Positions 35,501-47,200 of a stretch of DNA of 64,000 nt are shown here, in pieces. This DNA comes from Mytilus trossulus. Its lineage: Eukaryota > Mollusca > Bivalvia > Mytilida > Mytilidae. Made by a program: the position numbers and the translations under genes. The notes beneath the pieces are model-generated. The model saw only the letters and a list, made by a program, of their open reading frames with translations, was not told the origin of the DNA and made no database searches. Numbering within the stretch: position 1 is the stretch's first letter; every line of letters starts with the position of its first letter. Location of the stretch: assembly GCF_036588685.1 (NCBI RefSeq), contig NC_086384.1, positions 13,220,195-13,284,194 of the forward strand, given 5' to 3'.

Positions 35501-37329
35501 GCAGAGTCAAATACATTGTAGTTTCCATGGAAATTGAATGTGTCAATCTCGGTGTGGGTGTGTGTGTGTGTACATACCTCATTACCAAGGTATTGTCTAT
35601 GCTGTGGTAGTGTCTGTGTGTGTACATACCTCATTACCAAGGTATTGTCTATGCTGAGGTAGTGTGTGTGTGTGTGTACATACCTCATTACCAAGGTATT
35701 GTCTATGCTGAGGTAGTGTGTGTGTGTGTGTACATACCTCATTACCAAGGTATTGTCTATGCTGAGGTAGTGTGTGTGTGTGTGTACATACCTCATTACC
35801 AAGGTATTGTCTATGCTGTGGTAGTGTGTGTGTGTGTGTACATACCTCATTACCAAGGTATTGTCTATGCTGAGGTAGTGTGTGTGTGTGTGTACATACC
35901 TCATTACCAAGGTATTGTCTATGCTGAGGTAGTGTATGTGTGTGTGTACATACCTCATTACCAAGGTATTGTCTATGCTGAGGTAGTGTGTGTGTGTGTG
36001 TACATACCTCATTACCAAGGTATTGTCTATGCTGAGGTAGTGTTTGTGTGTGTGTATACATACCTCATTACCAAGGTATTGTCTATGCTGAGGTAGTGTG
36101 TGTGTGTGTGTACATACCTCATTACCAAGGTATTGTCTATGCTGAGGTAGTGTGTGTGTGTGTGTACATACCTCATTACCAAGGTATTGTCTATGCTGTG
36201 GTAGTGTATGTGGAAAGTCAAATATTCCCTCTTCCTGCTCCTCAACCATGTCAACTGGCATCTGTAGATCAGCTTTCATATTTGCCTGCAGAAAAAATAG
36301 TTCTTTATTAACTTACAAAGATCAGAAAATGTGTTGCCACTATGCCACACTTAAAAATAAGAAATCTACTGTGTCAAATATTGGATGCTTGTACATATTG
36401 TTTGTTTGTCCAAATGTTGTCTATAATCATTTCTCAATTATAAAAATTCAATTTTGACATTTAATTTTCTTCCTATTATCTTATGATTTCTTTATGCCAT
36501 ATAGTAATGTAACCAAAGACACAAATATTTTATAGGTTTACAATTGAAAAAGTTTGCAAACATAAACTATGCTCTAAAAATGCATCAGAGACACAGATTC
36601 CATTACTGTCCATTGATCTTGTTTAATATATCATCATGTATTTCACACACTTTGAAATCTGAATATTTTTTATAGGATCTCAATCCCGATTGATTTAACC
36701 ACTGAGCATACCCTAATGGCTTTATAAGCATCCTGAATCTGTGAAAACTTGCGAGGACATGCTGTTGATGTCCCACTGTCTGGATGATACTGTTTAGCCA
36801 ATCGTAGATAGGCCTCTCGTAACTCCTCCTCTGAACAGTCAGGTGGCAGATTAAATAATGAATAACAGTCTTTGACATTGTTTTTTAGATTATAACCAAT
36901 CTGACAATTAATACTACTGGTGGAAAAGAAGTGTTGTCCGTAGACAAATACCTTTCTTTTCAAGCATAAAACTGAAGAAAAATTCTGATACAATTTGTTT
37001 TTTCCTCTCAAATTTGCTTCTTTTTGTCCTGAACCTGACATGGAGAAGTAGGATAAAATGACATGTGATCCTTCGCCATTTACTCTTGGTACATTTATCA
37101 GTTCTTTTGAGGTAAATTTATGACCACAACTTGAAGACCTGGCTACCAGACCAGTTGTAATAAGCCTGTTACAACAAAATGTAAATGTAGACATCACATT
37201 GACTGAAGTCCGTCTTTTACTACAGCGACAAGATCGTTGATATGTGCTGATGTTTGAGCAGACTAATGTATTTTTCTTTGGTAATAAATGAACATGTTGA
37301 TGTAATATGTGTATCCTGTTTTGTAACAT
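26510..37329 (-). CDS. DNAJC28: DnaJ homolog subfamily C member 28, 5 exons, 496 aa
   Basis: Exons on the minus strand are 37329-36712, 36285-36172, 34009-33843, 30569-30369 and 26900-26510 (phases 0, 0, 2, 2). Residues 153-206 form a J domain with its HPD motif at 182-184. Residues about 220-270 carry the family-specific P-Q-H-R-Q-Y-L and G-I-G-F-G-x-P-T-Q-R motifs, joined across intron 2. Residues about 300-440 match DUF1992 ([24 protein letters not shown]-x-I-L). The protein is longer than the human one because of an extended N-terminus of about 150 residues, basic and Ser/Cys-rich, plausibly a mitochondrial leader. The ATG at 37329 is chosen because an in-frame TAG lies two codons upstream. 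Family role: a mitochondrial/Golgi-associated J protein whose biochemistry is poorly defined. Exons 2, 3 and 4 each have a tandemly duplicated splice junction. Confidence 0.93.
28391..28586. mobile_element. TA-flanked MITE, family C copy 1, in DNAJC28 intron 4
   Basis: Ends CTGTAAATTCAGAAATTATT and AATAATATCTGAGTTTACAG, flanked by TA. The interior has GCAATAATAA and GGGTTATAATCGCAAT motifs shared with 52777-52982 and 62285-62475. Confidence 0.87.
28665..30332. mobile_element. 1.67-kb insertion splitting a duplicated exon 4 end
   Basis: Short inverted ends CATACATGTGA / TCACATGTATG, flanked by the direct repeat ATTGTG (28659-28664 and 30333-30338). Removing it restores a second, uninterrupted copy of the DNAJC28 exon 4 terminus. 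No transposase recognised. The class is unknown; the target length of 6 bp is as read here. Confidence 0.75.
29522..29971. mobile_element. 450-bp foldback MITE
   Basis: Ends CAAGGGGTACAATCAAAATC and GATTTTGATTGTACCCCTTG are perfect inverted repeats; similarity between the arms continues through CACGTGATGGATATACACAC and, less strictly, much of the element. Nested in the insertion at 28665-30332. Confidence 0.88.
30333..30428 (-). repeat. Tandem duplication of the DNAJC28 exon 4 donor region
   Basis: The last 59 exon bases plus the GT of the donor form a 61-bp unit starting AAGATACTGATCAACAATGG (minus strand). A second unit starts immediately inside the intron. Its first half ends at 30333 and its second half, with a donor-like AATAAG|GTAAAAC, is at 28664-28630, beyond the insertion. 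Confidence 0.87.
30640..30870 (-). repeat. Family-3 repeat in DNAJC28 intron 3
   Basis: Same landmarks as the copy at 16621, ending directly against the family-1 copy at 30871. Confidence 0.8.
30871..33244 (-). repeat. Family-1 repeat, copy e, four-fold tandem core, in DNAJC28 intron 3
   Basis: The reverse copy begins TTTAGCTCACCTGGCC and ends GGCTCTTGAGAGCCTC. The landmark CTTCTYCTCTGAAACTACTG occurs at 30961, 31461, 31961 and 32461, each 500 bp apart, with a degenerate fifth at 32959. Units are nearly identical, so expansion or homogenisation is recent. This copy accounts for most of the intron. Confidence 0.9.
33843..34009 (-). CDS. DNAJC28: DNAJC28 exon 3
   Basis: 167-bp exon beginning [10 protein letters not shown]. 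Its donor AG|GTCAGC is weak, but it is the only GT that keeps the frame into exon 4. Two incomplete upstream copies of its 5' part lie in the preceding intron. Confidence 0.85.
34002..34210 (-). repeat. Three copies (93 bp) of the DNAJC28 exon 3 acceptor region
   Basis: Exon starts at 34009, 34102 and 34195 on the minus strand are each preceded by an AG acceptor (ATAACAG, ATAACAG, ATTGCAG) and followed by GGTATAGGATT. Only the 34009 copy continues as a full exon with a donor; the other two read into a stop after about 24 codons, so their use would truncate the protein. Confidence 0.88.
34818..35125 (+). repeat. Family-5 dispersed repeat, copy 2, in DNAJC28 intron 2
   Basis: Same landmarks as 18650-18900, with a degenerate (GAAC)n/(ACAA)n run at 35020-35070 before GGTGGGGCAT. 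Confidence 0.8.
35209..35394 (-). repeat. Family-3 repeat in DNAJC28 intron 2
   Basis: Carries CGGGGCCTTTTATAGCTGAC and GAAGGCCGTACAGTGACC; lies about 180 bp from the 54-bp minisatellite. Confidence 0.8.
35571..36210 (-). repeat. 54-bp minisatellite made of the DNAJC28 exon 2 donor, 12 copies
   Basis: The unit (minus strand) is exon sequence ACTACCTCAGCATAGACAAT plus ACCTTGGTAATGAG, then the donor GTATGTAC and a (CA)n run. Twelve copies have donor-adjacent exon ends at 36172, 36118, 36064, 36008, 35954, 35900, 35846, 35792, 35738, 35684, 35630 and 35578. Unit length is 54 bp except one of 56 and one of 52. The first copy is the true exon 2 end, since it joins in frame to exon 3 as the conserved family motif. 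Confidence 0.93.
36172..36285 (-). CDS. DNAJC28: DNAJC28 exon 2
   Basis: 114-bp exon with acceptor TTTCTGCAG and donor GAG|GTATGT, phase 0 at both ends. It encodes an acidic stretch followed by [11 protein letters not shown]. The last 35 bases are the start of the minisatellite, so eleven more copies of its donor lie downstream in the intron. Confidence 0.9.
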
Positions 37330-37641
37330 TTCCTAGGTGACTGTATCAGGGAATATCATGACTGTTCTCATCGAAACAACAAGACCTGTGATGATGTCAT
37401 GACTGTTGTTCTCAAATCATCTTTAGTGTTTACTTCTCTGTTTCTGTAAAATAATCATGATAATTATCATATTGTTTATTTTAATTACCCAGAAATAACC
37501 TAGAACAAATATGGCTACGTGTCTGTTTTTCTTTTAACATATTTTATTCAAATTCAGTATAATTTTATTCTTTAAATGTGCATTTATATATAATTACGTT
37601 TTTTTTATAACAGTTGAATGCATTTGATACAAAATATTTGA

Positions 37642-37800
37642 GAAATAATTCATGGGGGCTTGAATATATCGTGATTTTACCACGGGTTGGCCCTTTATGA
37701 CAAATATTTTAACCTGAGCGACAGCGAGGGGTAAAATATCGGCTTAAAGGGACAACCCATGGTAAAATATAGATATATTCAAGCCCCCATGAATTATTTC
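37642..37800. repeat. Long palindrome (foldback)
   Basis: Arms of about 60 bp starting GAAATAATTCATGGGGGCTT (37642-37700; 37741-37800) are near-perfect reverse complements around a loop of about 40 nt. It lies about 310 bp upstream of the DNAJC28 start codon. Confidence 0.87.
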
Positions 37801-38357
37801 GATTCTAATAGGACAAATACGGCAATTCTTTTGGATCAAAGCGCTCTAGGTGGAGGCTGATATTTGCCGTTCCCATAAATAAACGCATCATTAAATTCGC
37901 GTAAAAGAAAGGAACAAACTGAATAAGTGACATGCTTAAACTGTTTACAATAATGTATTTAGATAGTTTTGTATGAATTTAATGATAATTTACTCAAATG
38001 TCTTATATGTTTTAGAAAACATTGGCTTATATTACATTTTAGCATCGTTTGTTTACGTTTTCTTGTTGTGATGATTTTCGGTTTCACAAACGTGTATTTT
38101 CCCGTAAAATGCTTATATTCTGACGTCTTTGTTCTATGACGTAGGGTAGCTCATTCATTAAAATACATATGACATGGGAGTACAATAGGAACAGCCATAA
38201 CAATATATTTGTATTTTACCATGGGTGTGTACTCAAAGCGTTTGAAGGACGTCATGTTAGAATATTTATTATTTGCCATTCTTTTAACGATTCAAGATAC
38301 TACAAATGTATGTTTGTAAAATGTTGCATGTGGCCAGTTTAAGGAGTTATCGGGTAC

Positions 38358-40767
38358 GTTCGCCCTAATGACATGTTCGCCCCGTTTCCGTTCACCCTGA
38401 GTTTGTTCGCCCATAGAGTCTGTTCGCCCTACTTTAAAATATTAATATTCAGGGCATTGAAGTTGAATAAACTTATTCAGATATTTCTATGGTATACATT
38501 CTTATATTTAAAAGTTTATGGCTTGTTTAGGATCATTAATTGTTCAATGACGTTAATAAAAACAAACGTTTTGTTTTTATGATATATTCAGCTTGAAATT
38601 AATAAAAACAATGATGTACGAACTGTTAATCATGAAACAGATTTTCAAGTTCATTTATTATAATACTCTGGGACTAGTCTCAGTTGAACTTCATACATTG
38701 GTGATTCAATTATTTTGTTAACAAATATCAATAAAGATAAAGTAATACATTGTACTCCAAGTATTCTACTCTGCAAATCAAAGGGAAAATGATAAATTGA
38801 TTGCGGCAATATTATATTCTGTCAATTTTTCAACAAACTTTAACATATTTTGTTAACCCTCTTGCTGCCGAGTTTTTTTCTTGCTTTGTCGCGCCAAAAG
38901 CATCTTGACGTTTCTTATCTGTGACGTTGCAAAACTTGTGTCTCTCTGTAGAACTGCGCTTTCCCGCCGTTCATAGTTTTTCCCGCGTCAATGTAGCCGT
39001 AATTATGAAAAGCGATGTATAAGTAATTTTACGGAAGTTATTGCTCTAAGATTGTTATAAACGATGTTTTTAATACAATATTATTTACAAATACAACTTT
39101 TAACCTTTGAATATATATATTTTTTTTATCTTTCTTGTCTTAAAATGAAGTGAAAATAATATACCTATTGCTATACTAGCTTTGAAGGCGACTATGTTTT
39201 ATCTTTGTCAAGTGAAATGTATAAATGATTCTTGACCACCTATAAAATACTAAAATATTTATTATCGTTTTTTTAATTCTAGGTAATTGGTAAATACTGT
39301 GAAAAAAATTCTCAAATCATTATATAAATGGCAAAACAACGGCACCCAATGAAAATAAAAATAAAAACAAAGCGTGTAAAAATTGATAAAAACAAATAAA
39401 TATCCGAACAGCTGTTCTATGATTCTATGAACTACTTCTTGTCGTAAAGAATCAAACGTGTCAGATTAAAATATAATGATTTCAATCCTTGTTTCAGTAG
39501 GCGAGGAAATATGTTTTAAACAAAAATTATTATCCATATTCATTTTGCTTATTTTTTAATCATGTTTATTATTATTTTGTTAACCACTTATTGTTCAAAA
39601 TTTTAGAGAATACGAATAAAAAAAACATAGTAAAAACGAGGGAAGAAATTCAGTTTCTAAAACTAATTTGTATCGTCTACAAGTGAACCTGAATCAATAA
39701 TAATTCATTTTAATTTACTATGATAAAGTACACACTGTAATTGACATACACGAATTATCCGCTTTAAAATCTGTTAATTGATAAATTGTTCTCTTCTCAA
39801 CGTTCAGTGGCAAATATTTCATGCAATATTGAGGACGTATGAAATTCAATAAACAATAAATCTACTGTCCTACAAAGTAAAAGACCTGTCATGAATGCCA
39901 GAAAAAACAGTTTGCCACTAGGAAAGGATATCTATGATATATATGATATGAATAGAAATCATTAAAATTTGGGTCTACTATATACACATGTATATTAACA
40001 TCCCCATTTCGAATGAAAATAAATAGTTTTAAGTCAGTGCTTCTATGATGAAACAGTTCTAAAATGTATTGAAATATATCGTATGGCAATACAAGTACAT
40101 CGGTTAACATGTGTGTACTTTTACAAAAAAAAACACTGAGATTTCAATCGTGGTATTTGAGACCTAAATAAATTATCCAGTTCTTTTGAATAAAGCGTGT
40201 AATAGGTGCATTGTGAATGAATGTTATTATTTCGCGTAATCAAGTATAACAGTAACGTTTTTTTTATTATCATTTACTAGGAATACTATTATTGATTTAT
40301 ATGAGATACTCTGATTGATAGATGTTCGAAAAAAACGTTAAACAAATTTCTCGAAAGAATGCAACATTTTACATGAAAATGACGAACTAGGTAATTAGTA
40401 AACACGATAAATAAGTTGGTATTATAGTATTAAAAAGCTTATGATCCTGTATCATTTCTTTACATCCTTTTAAGTATACTTTTAAAGCATTTTATTCATT
40501 TTGCTTCATTCCCGCCAAAATCGCCTTTTTGACGGCGTCTTTTGACGTTGTCAGTGCCCCTGAGTATTGTGACGTTACACTGGACCTTTGACGTTCTACA
40601 CAATCAACAAGATTTGTGTGTAGAAGCCATAAATGTCCCTTTGGCAGCAAGAGGGTTAAACTACTTAAAATATGCAGCAAGACTGATAGAAGAAGAAAAA
40701 ATAAAAAAATCAGGGCGAATGGACTCTGGGCGAACAGGTATCAGGGCGAACAGGTGCTAGGGCGAAC
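38358..40767. mobile_element. Element with inverted GTTCGCCCT arrays, host of the piggyBac-like insert
   Basis: Five forward copies of GTTCGCCCT or one-base variants start at 38358, 38375, 38390, 38405 and 38422. Four reverse copies (AGGGCGAAC type) start at 40712, 40727, 40743 and 40759. Without the nested 1.8-kb insert the arrays are about 480 bp apart, so the host element is about 0.6 kb. Exact ends and target duplication not resolved. Confidence 0.75.
38857..40655. mobile_element. piggyBac-like non-autonomous element (1.8 kb)
   Basis: Terminal inverted repeat CCCTCTTGCTGCC at both ends, directly flanked by TTAA (38853-38856 and 40656-40659), the piggyBac target. GACGTT/GACGTC-type motifs lie subterminally on both sides. 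The interior is AT-rich with no transposase. Confidence 0.85.
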
Positions 40768-41200
40768 GCAAATCAGGCGATCACACCCGGATTCATTTAA
40801 GGACAAGATACCTATTAAACACACAAATTTCTAATGCAAAAATGTTTTTGTCCTTATGAATTATATAAACACAGATGTTTTCTACCCTGCTTTTTCAGTT
40901 TGTGCTTTATAAAATCATAAATTATTTAGACATAAATAAATATACACCAGCAATATATCATATATCAACTACGTCACATCAATCAGCCTAATCTTCTTGG
41001 TTATTCTTTGAAATGTGTATGTTCGATGCTCCTCAGCATAGCCGTAAACTTTACCGTTACATAAAAACAACATGACCCCAATCATGACCTATACATACTG
41101 GTATTGTAGGACGTAAACCAGTTTGACTAGCGACCTGGTATCAAACAGCATTTTTATGCTTTGCTCTCTATTGTATTTTTGTAGGGTACCAGATTGAAGA

Positions 41201-44200
41201 ATGGCAGCGTTCATGGAAGAAGATGGTCTTGCATCTGAAGATTTATATGCTGTTTTAAACGTCGAGCGAAATGTATTAATATAGCAATTTTATCATTTAA
41301 GAACTGTGTATGATAAATTCTTTTGATTTCAAATTTAAAACCACATATTTGACTAAACTGACCCTTTTGACATTGAATTACATCATGCACATTTTTCATT
41401 TATTTTTTTAAGTAATTTCTGCATCTGGATAAGTCTGTCAAGTTTTAATGTCTAGAAATGCGTTTAAACTCAAATCTGGTAGCAATACTTGGCATTATAA
41501 AAAAACGGCTGTCTATACACCTTATGACTATTACCATGATTACCAGTAAGTCCTAGATTACTCTGACGTCCGACGGCTGTTTTGCTAGACAAGCTGGGAC
41601 CGTGGGACATCAGAGCTTGTCCCATATCAAAAAGTGGATATTTGCCCACCCAAAATAGATGCGCTGATTTGTCGCTTCTGGAGATGACTGAGGGCCTTGG
41701 AATTATATAAATCGGGCTTCAATCTCTTCATTTTTCATTTATCTCTTCATTTATGTAAGTTTCACCTACCTGCCAACCTTTATTTTTCTATATTTTAACA
41801 GTTTTTACAGAGACCCGTCGATTTAAACATTTCGCCTTTCATTTTCAAAGATTATCACGTGACCACAAGAAAACAGTGCAAATGACCAAAATGTAGCACC
41901 TTGTTCATTTACGATGCAAGTTACCTAAATGTCCGAGAGCTTCCGATTGTTATCGCGGTCAGAACTAAATGCTAATTACGGATCTCCTTTGAAGGAGGTA
42001 AAAAAACGTGGTCAGGTGGTTGCTTCTAAATGTTAAACATTGATCTCCTAAAAAGGAGTTAAAAAAATGTAAATATTTGCATATTTGAGTCTCAAGGCCA
42101 CGAACTCTCTCGTAACTTAACGTCCATTTGAAAGTGAAAGTCAAAATGTTTAAATCGAAAGGTCTCTGTGAAAACTGTTAAGATATATAGAAAAAAAGGT
42201 TGGCAGGTAGGTGAAACTTAAATAAATGAAGAGATTGAAGCCGATTTATATAATTCCAAGGCCCTCAGTCGTCTCTAGAAGCAACAATGCAGCGCATCTA
42301 TTTTGGGTGGGCAAATATCCACTTTTTGATATGGGACAAGCTCTGACGTCCCACGGCCCCAGCTTGTCTGGCAAAACAGCCGTCGGACGTCAGAGTAATC
42401 TCGGACTATATTACCGGCTGCAGTCATACAACAATCCCTTTTCCATTGTGGCGTCAGATATTTTGTTTTATAATGTCAAATCTATGGGGAACCTGTGTGA
42501 TTTCTAGTTTTATGGCAGACAAATAGTGATCAGGTGAATTCTGATGCCTGCATACACCTTATCGCTATTTCAAAATCTGACTTCATCTGTCCCAGTTGTA
42601 CTCTGAATATGTTCCGCTTGAGTCATTGCTGTCATGTTATCGTCTTGTATTGTGTTTTCGATCGTTACATTTTCGACCTAATTTTACTTTCACTTCCATT
42701 ATGCTGGGCATGCCCGCATGATGTCATATTCGGCTGCTATACTTAGTAACAATAGCAAATGAAACCACTTGTGGTGAAGATTTTTCAAATTAAGTGATTA
42801 TATTTAAGTATTTACGTTTTATTATTTGATATCACATTTTTGTTCCCTTTCACTGATACAAGTTTAACCTTCCAAAAGAATCGGTCTAAAATAAACAAAT
42901 TTTTTAAACTTATGGCAGAGGTCTTTTTGTATGCAAAGTTAACTTCAAGGTTTTTAAGTCACATGACTGTCAGATGGTTAGTTGTAATAAACTTCAAGTT
43001 AATTTGAATATGGAAATATGCATGCTCCTTTCAGCTTCTTACCGAAAAAATAAAATATCAGTTAATTTTTATTTACAGAAATAACTGTCTGTCAGACAAT
43101 ACTCACCAACCTCACTTCATAATGCATTACCCAAAGTATTTAACAAAAACATGAATGGCTTCCTAATTTAGTGCCTCATTCTGAAATGTGTACAACTTGT
43201 CCAAAAAAGACATCAAAATAATATTTTATATATTATAGTTGTATATTTAACCATTTAATTCATTGATTCGTAAGTTTGATTGCTTCTAACACTTTCATAT
43301 CATATTTAGAACCAATTAGGGATTTTTACGACATGTCGTTTTCGACTTTTGACCAGTTTTTTTTAGATAGGTTGAAAATGATGTCAAAATTTCCAGGAAC
43401 CTTTGTGAGGTCAAGTATTTTGAAGTAATGGCAGACATCTAGCCATAAGGTGTATTGGTAGATTGATTAAGTAAACAAATACCTAACTAGCTGATATATT
43501 TACATGATATTCGAATGGGTTGATATGAGGTCAGTTGACATGAATGACATGTAAACACTGTCGTCAGTCCATCAGTTCTTACTATGATGTATTAACTTAC
43601 GATTTGTGACATTGTAAATTTAAAGGGAATGTACCTAAATTTGAAAATTGTCTATTTATACTCCTGTTTACCACGAGTTGCTAGACGTTTATTTAAATTA
43701 TTTTCGTAAACTTTCATCCGACCATATGTTGGTTACATGTTGTCGTCGTAGTCCTTAGACATTTGGTTTTAGCACGATAACTTAAGTTTAAGTAAATAGA
43801 AATCTATGAAATTTAAACACAAGGTTTATGACCACAAAAGATTGGGATTGATTTTGGGATATGTGATTCCAACAGTTTAAGTTAACCAGAAGTTTGTTTA
43901 TATTATAGGCTAGCACAGATGAAATCAATACAGCGTTTCGTAGATACAGTAAAATCTTCCACCCAGACAAACATTTAGATGAGAAGAAAAAGAAGCATGC
44001 AGAAAACATGTTCAATAAAATCAAGAAGGCTCATGAAGGTAAACAATAAAATAAATATAGAATTGAAAAGCTCATTTATATATGCATCATGTACATGTAG
44101 CATTGCATAGGAGATGAGTGACTCAAAGCAGGAAAAATACTTTCAAAATTAGGTACTACCTTAAGAGACAAATTTAGAATTTTACAAACAATTTCACTGT

Positions 44201-47200
44201 AGTCTGTACTTTACACCCTCCCATAATTGAGGTTTCCAAGTTCACTCCCTGGGTTCCATGACGTATATTTTTGGGTATTCAGACCAACTTGCATTGATGA
44301 GAATATATATATGCACTGTATACCTAATTATTATTATGAGATGTAACAGATTTAATAGTGACAAAGATTGCTTGGGCATTTGTTTGGCAATAGTGTCAAT
44401 GTCATGTAAATTGTCATAAAATTGCTCTTAACATAATGTAATCTCTGAACAGCAAACAGAATTGAATCTGCATCAACACAAACAAACTAGACATGCTAGA
44501 TAAATTGTAGAATGTCTAAAATTAGAATAAAACGTTATGTGCCTGTAAATAAAGAAAATAGTTGGGAGTCGAGAAAAACTATTTTAATTATTAGAAGTTT
44601 TAAAAGAGCAGTTTTGGAACTAGTTGATGAGAACATTATTATATTATATTTTAGTTTTAACTGACCCAAACAAAAGACCGGTGTATGATCAATTTGGAAT
44701 GAAAGGTTTAGAAATAGAAGGCATGGAGGTATGTAAGTTTGTGAATAAGATGACCTATACCGCATGTACTGCTTATCCAAGTTCTAAGGATGTCAAAACA
44801 ATCATTGTGGTGTTTTGCTTTTGCCCAAAAGTAATTTCATTTTTGCCGAAATCAATTTTCATTCGTGCCATTTCATTTGCAGCAATTTATAGGTAAACAA
44901 ATACAAAAACAGAAGTTTTATATGATTTTGATTGAAAAGATAGCAGCTACTGCTAGCACTCTTTCCATCAGCATTCTGCCCCAATTAACAAGGGGAAGTA
45001 AATTGGAAGTTTGAAAAGGAAAAGATTCTAAAAACTATTTTTACATCAACACGTAGAAAAGTCCTCATTTTCTTTGTTCACAACAAAAAGCAAAGTATTT
45101 GAAGTAATGGGTACATCAAAATATTTACAAGTCCGCTCTGATGGAGCATAGAAAAGCAACTCTTCTAATAGGGCTATTCCAGAAAAAAGAATGTATGGGG
45201 GGTTTGGAAGGCACGTTGTATTAATAATACATGGGTGATGGGTATCAGAGCAACTTTTCACACTGTAATGCACTATAATTCTCAATTACAATTGTCTGGG
45301 TGGCGGGTGCTGACAAAAACTGTCTTCCAACCCCCCATACATTCTTTTCTGAAATAGCCCTTAGAAAAAAACACAATTTACAGGTATAAAAGATTAAAAT
45401 TCTGCAAGTTACAACAAAAAAAAAAAAGAGCAGCTGTCTCATACTTAACTATGTGAATAACATTTTTGCTTTATCCTACATATTGGTCTTTTGATGTCAT
45501 AGGTACATAAAAATATTTACAAGTCTGCTCTGTTAAGGCATATATAAAAGCAACACTTCTAATAGATGATTTTCATATAACTGACATAACTCAGGCATTT
45601 ACATTATTTCAACAGTTTACCTTATCTATGGAAGTAATAGCTGTCTTTCATTGCAACCAAATAATAATAGATTTTAAATATTTGACTTGTTTTCAGTTAA
45701 TATCAAAATCCAAGTCAGCAGCTGAAATAATTGCTGAGTTAGCAAAACAAGAAGAAGAAAGAAAGTTACAACAAATGACAAATCCCAGGGTAAGATTAAC
45801 ATGATCTTTGACATTAGTATACATTAAATGACGACATCACAAATGTATTACTGTGGATTCATTTATTTTCGTGGATACCAATTTTCGTGGATTGCTGAAA
45901 ACTTATCTTTTCGTGGATATTTGATTTCGTTGTTTTGCCAAAGTCTGCACACATCCTAATACAAAATTTGTTATTCGTTGAACATTTAAATTCGTGGTTC
46001 ACTTGTACCCACGGAAACCACGAAAATTGGTATCCAACGAATAATAATGAATTTACAGTAGTTATAAGTTCAGTTTATTGGGAATAATTAGTTGTTGGGC
46101 AATGAAACTGATATAGTTGTAAAAGCATTGACACATCTTATTTACATGGATTTTTTTGGACTCCCACCCCTTAGCTTCAGTCATGGTCCTTGGACTTTGA
46201 AACTTTTGAATACCGTAGTTTGCATTTATAAGTTTGGTAAGGCCAGTTTGAAGGGAATCATTAGTGGAAGTTCGATGATATGTTGTAGTTGTTTTAAAAT
46301 TTATACCGGTACATTTAATTTTCAATTGAGATAATATGACTCCTACGCCTCAGTCACGGTATATTGACTTTTAATATTTTGCATAGTTCACATGTTTAAG
46401 TTTGTAATCAGATCAGTTTAAAAGGAAATACTATTATAAGTCTTAAAATAATTTGTATGCAAATGTATAACCATTTAAAAGTCTCATGGAGTTTTAATTG
46501 CCCACCCCTCATCATGATTATTTTGTAAAACTGTTTTATCATTTGTAAGATCCAGCCATCTTATTAATGTGTTTTTATTTTTTATTTTTGTAGGGTCAAG
46601 TAGTTATAGAACTCAATGCTTCTGATTTATTTTATAATGAAGAATATAAAGAATACAGGTAAACAACAATTATTGCGTACAATCCCCCCCCTCCACAAAC
46701 ACACACTTAAATGGAACCCATGGTAATGAATGACTGAAGATTATTGATTGAAATATATGCTCTTGATCCTTATAATTTTGATGGAAGAGGGATGTGATAT
46801 ACCCTGCAAAATATGCAATCTTTTAACAATAATTATTTCTTATTTTATAGTTTCAGAACTCTTTTAACAAAATATCCTACAAAAAAAATAGTATTATATA
46901 TATTTATAGTTGTATTTTGATAGATTATATATTTGTTTGAACAATGTTGGAAGTACAGTTTAGAAAGCAAAAAAAAAAGAGTTTTCATATCCTGTAGGTC
47001 AAAATATTAGTTCTTATCTTCAGCATCCAGAAAAATTATTTCCCCAAATTCTATACAGATTTATTATACACTTTTGGTGTTCTATTCAGACTCGATAAAG
47101 CTTTTGTGATGTTCGATGTCATGACAACTCATTTGCTCAAGTAAAAGTCTGTGTTACATTATAATTTTGGTTGGTTGTTAAAATACTATGGGACATTGCA

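Larger units (their letters stand above)
37330..41200. other. Divergent intergenic region between DNAJC28 and DNAJC11
   Basis: The two genes are transcribed away from each other. The interval holds a palindrome (37642-37800), the nested elements at 38350-40790 and about 1.2 kb with no recognised repeat. Both promoters must lie here; no TATA box or other element can be assigned with confidence. Confidence 0.7.

Noticed and set aside
35620-36096. Long plus-strand frame of repeated [16 protein letters not shown] units
   Set aside because: Shadow of the 54-bp repeat; no start context, domain or splice partner.
35488-36279. A 263-codon histidine/threonine-rich open frame across the minisatellite
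   Set aside because: It is DNAJC28 exon 2 read through its donor and the tandem intronic units. The conserved family motif is restored only by splicing at 36172.
36603-36878. 91-codon minus-strand frame overlapping DNAJC28 exon 1
   Set aside because: Overlaps the J-domain coding in another frame and its tail is intron; no family match.
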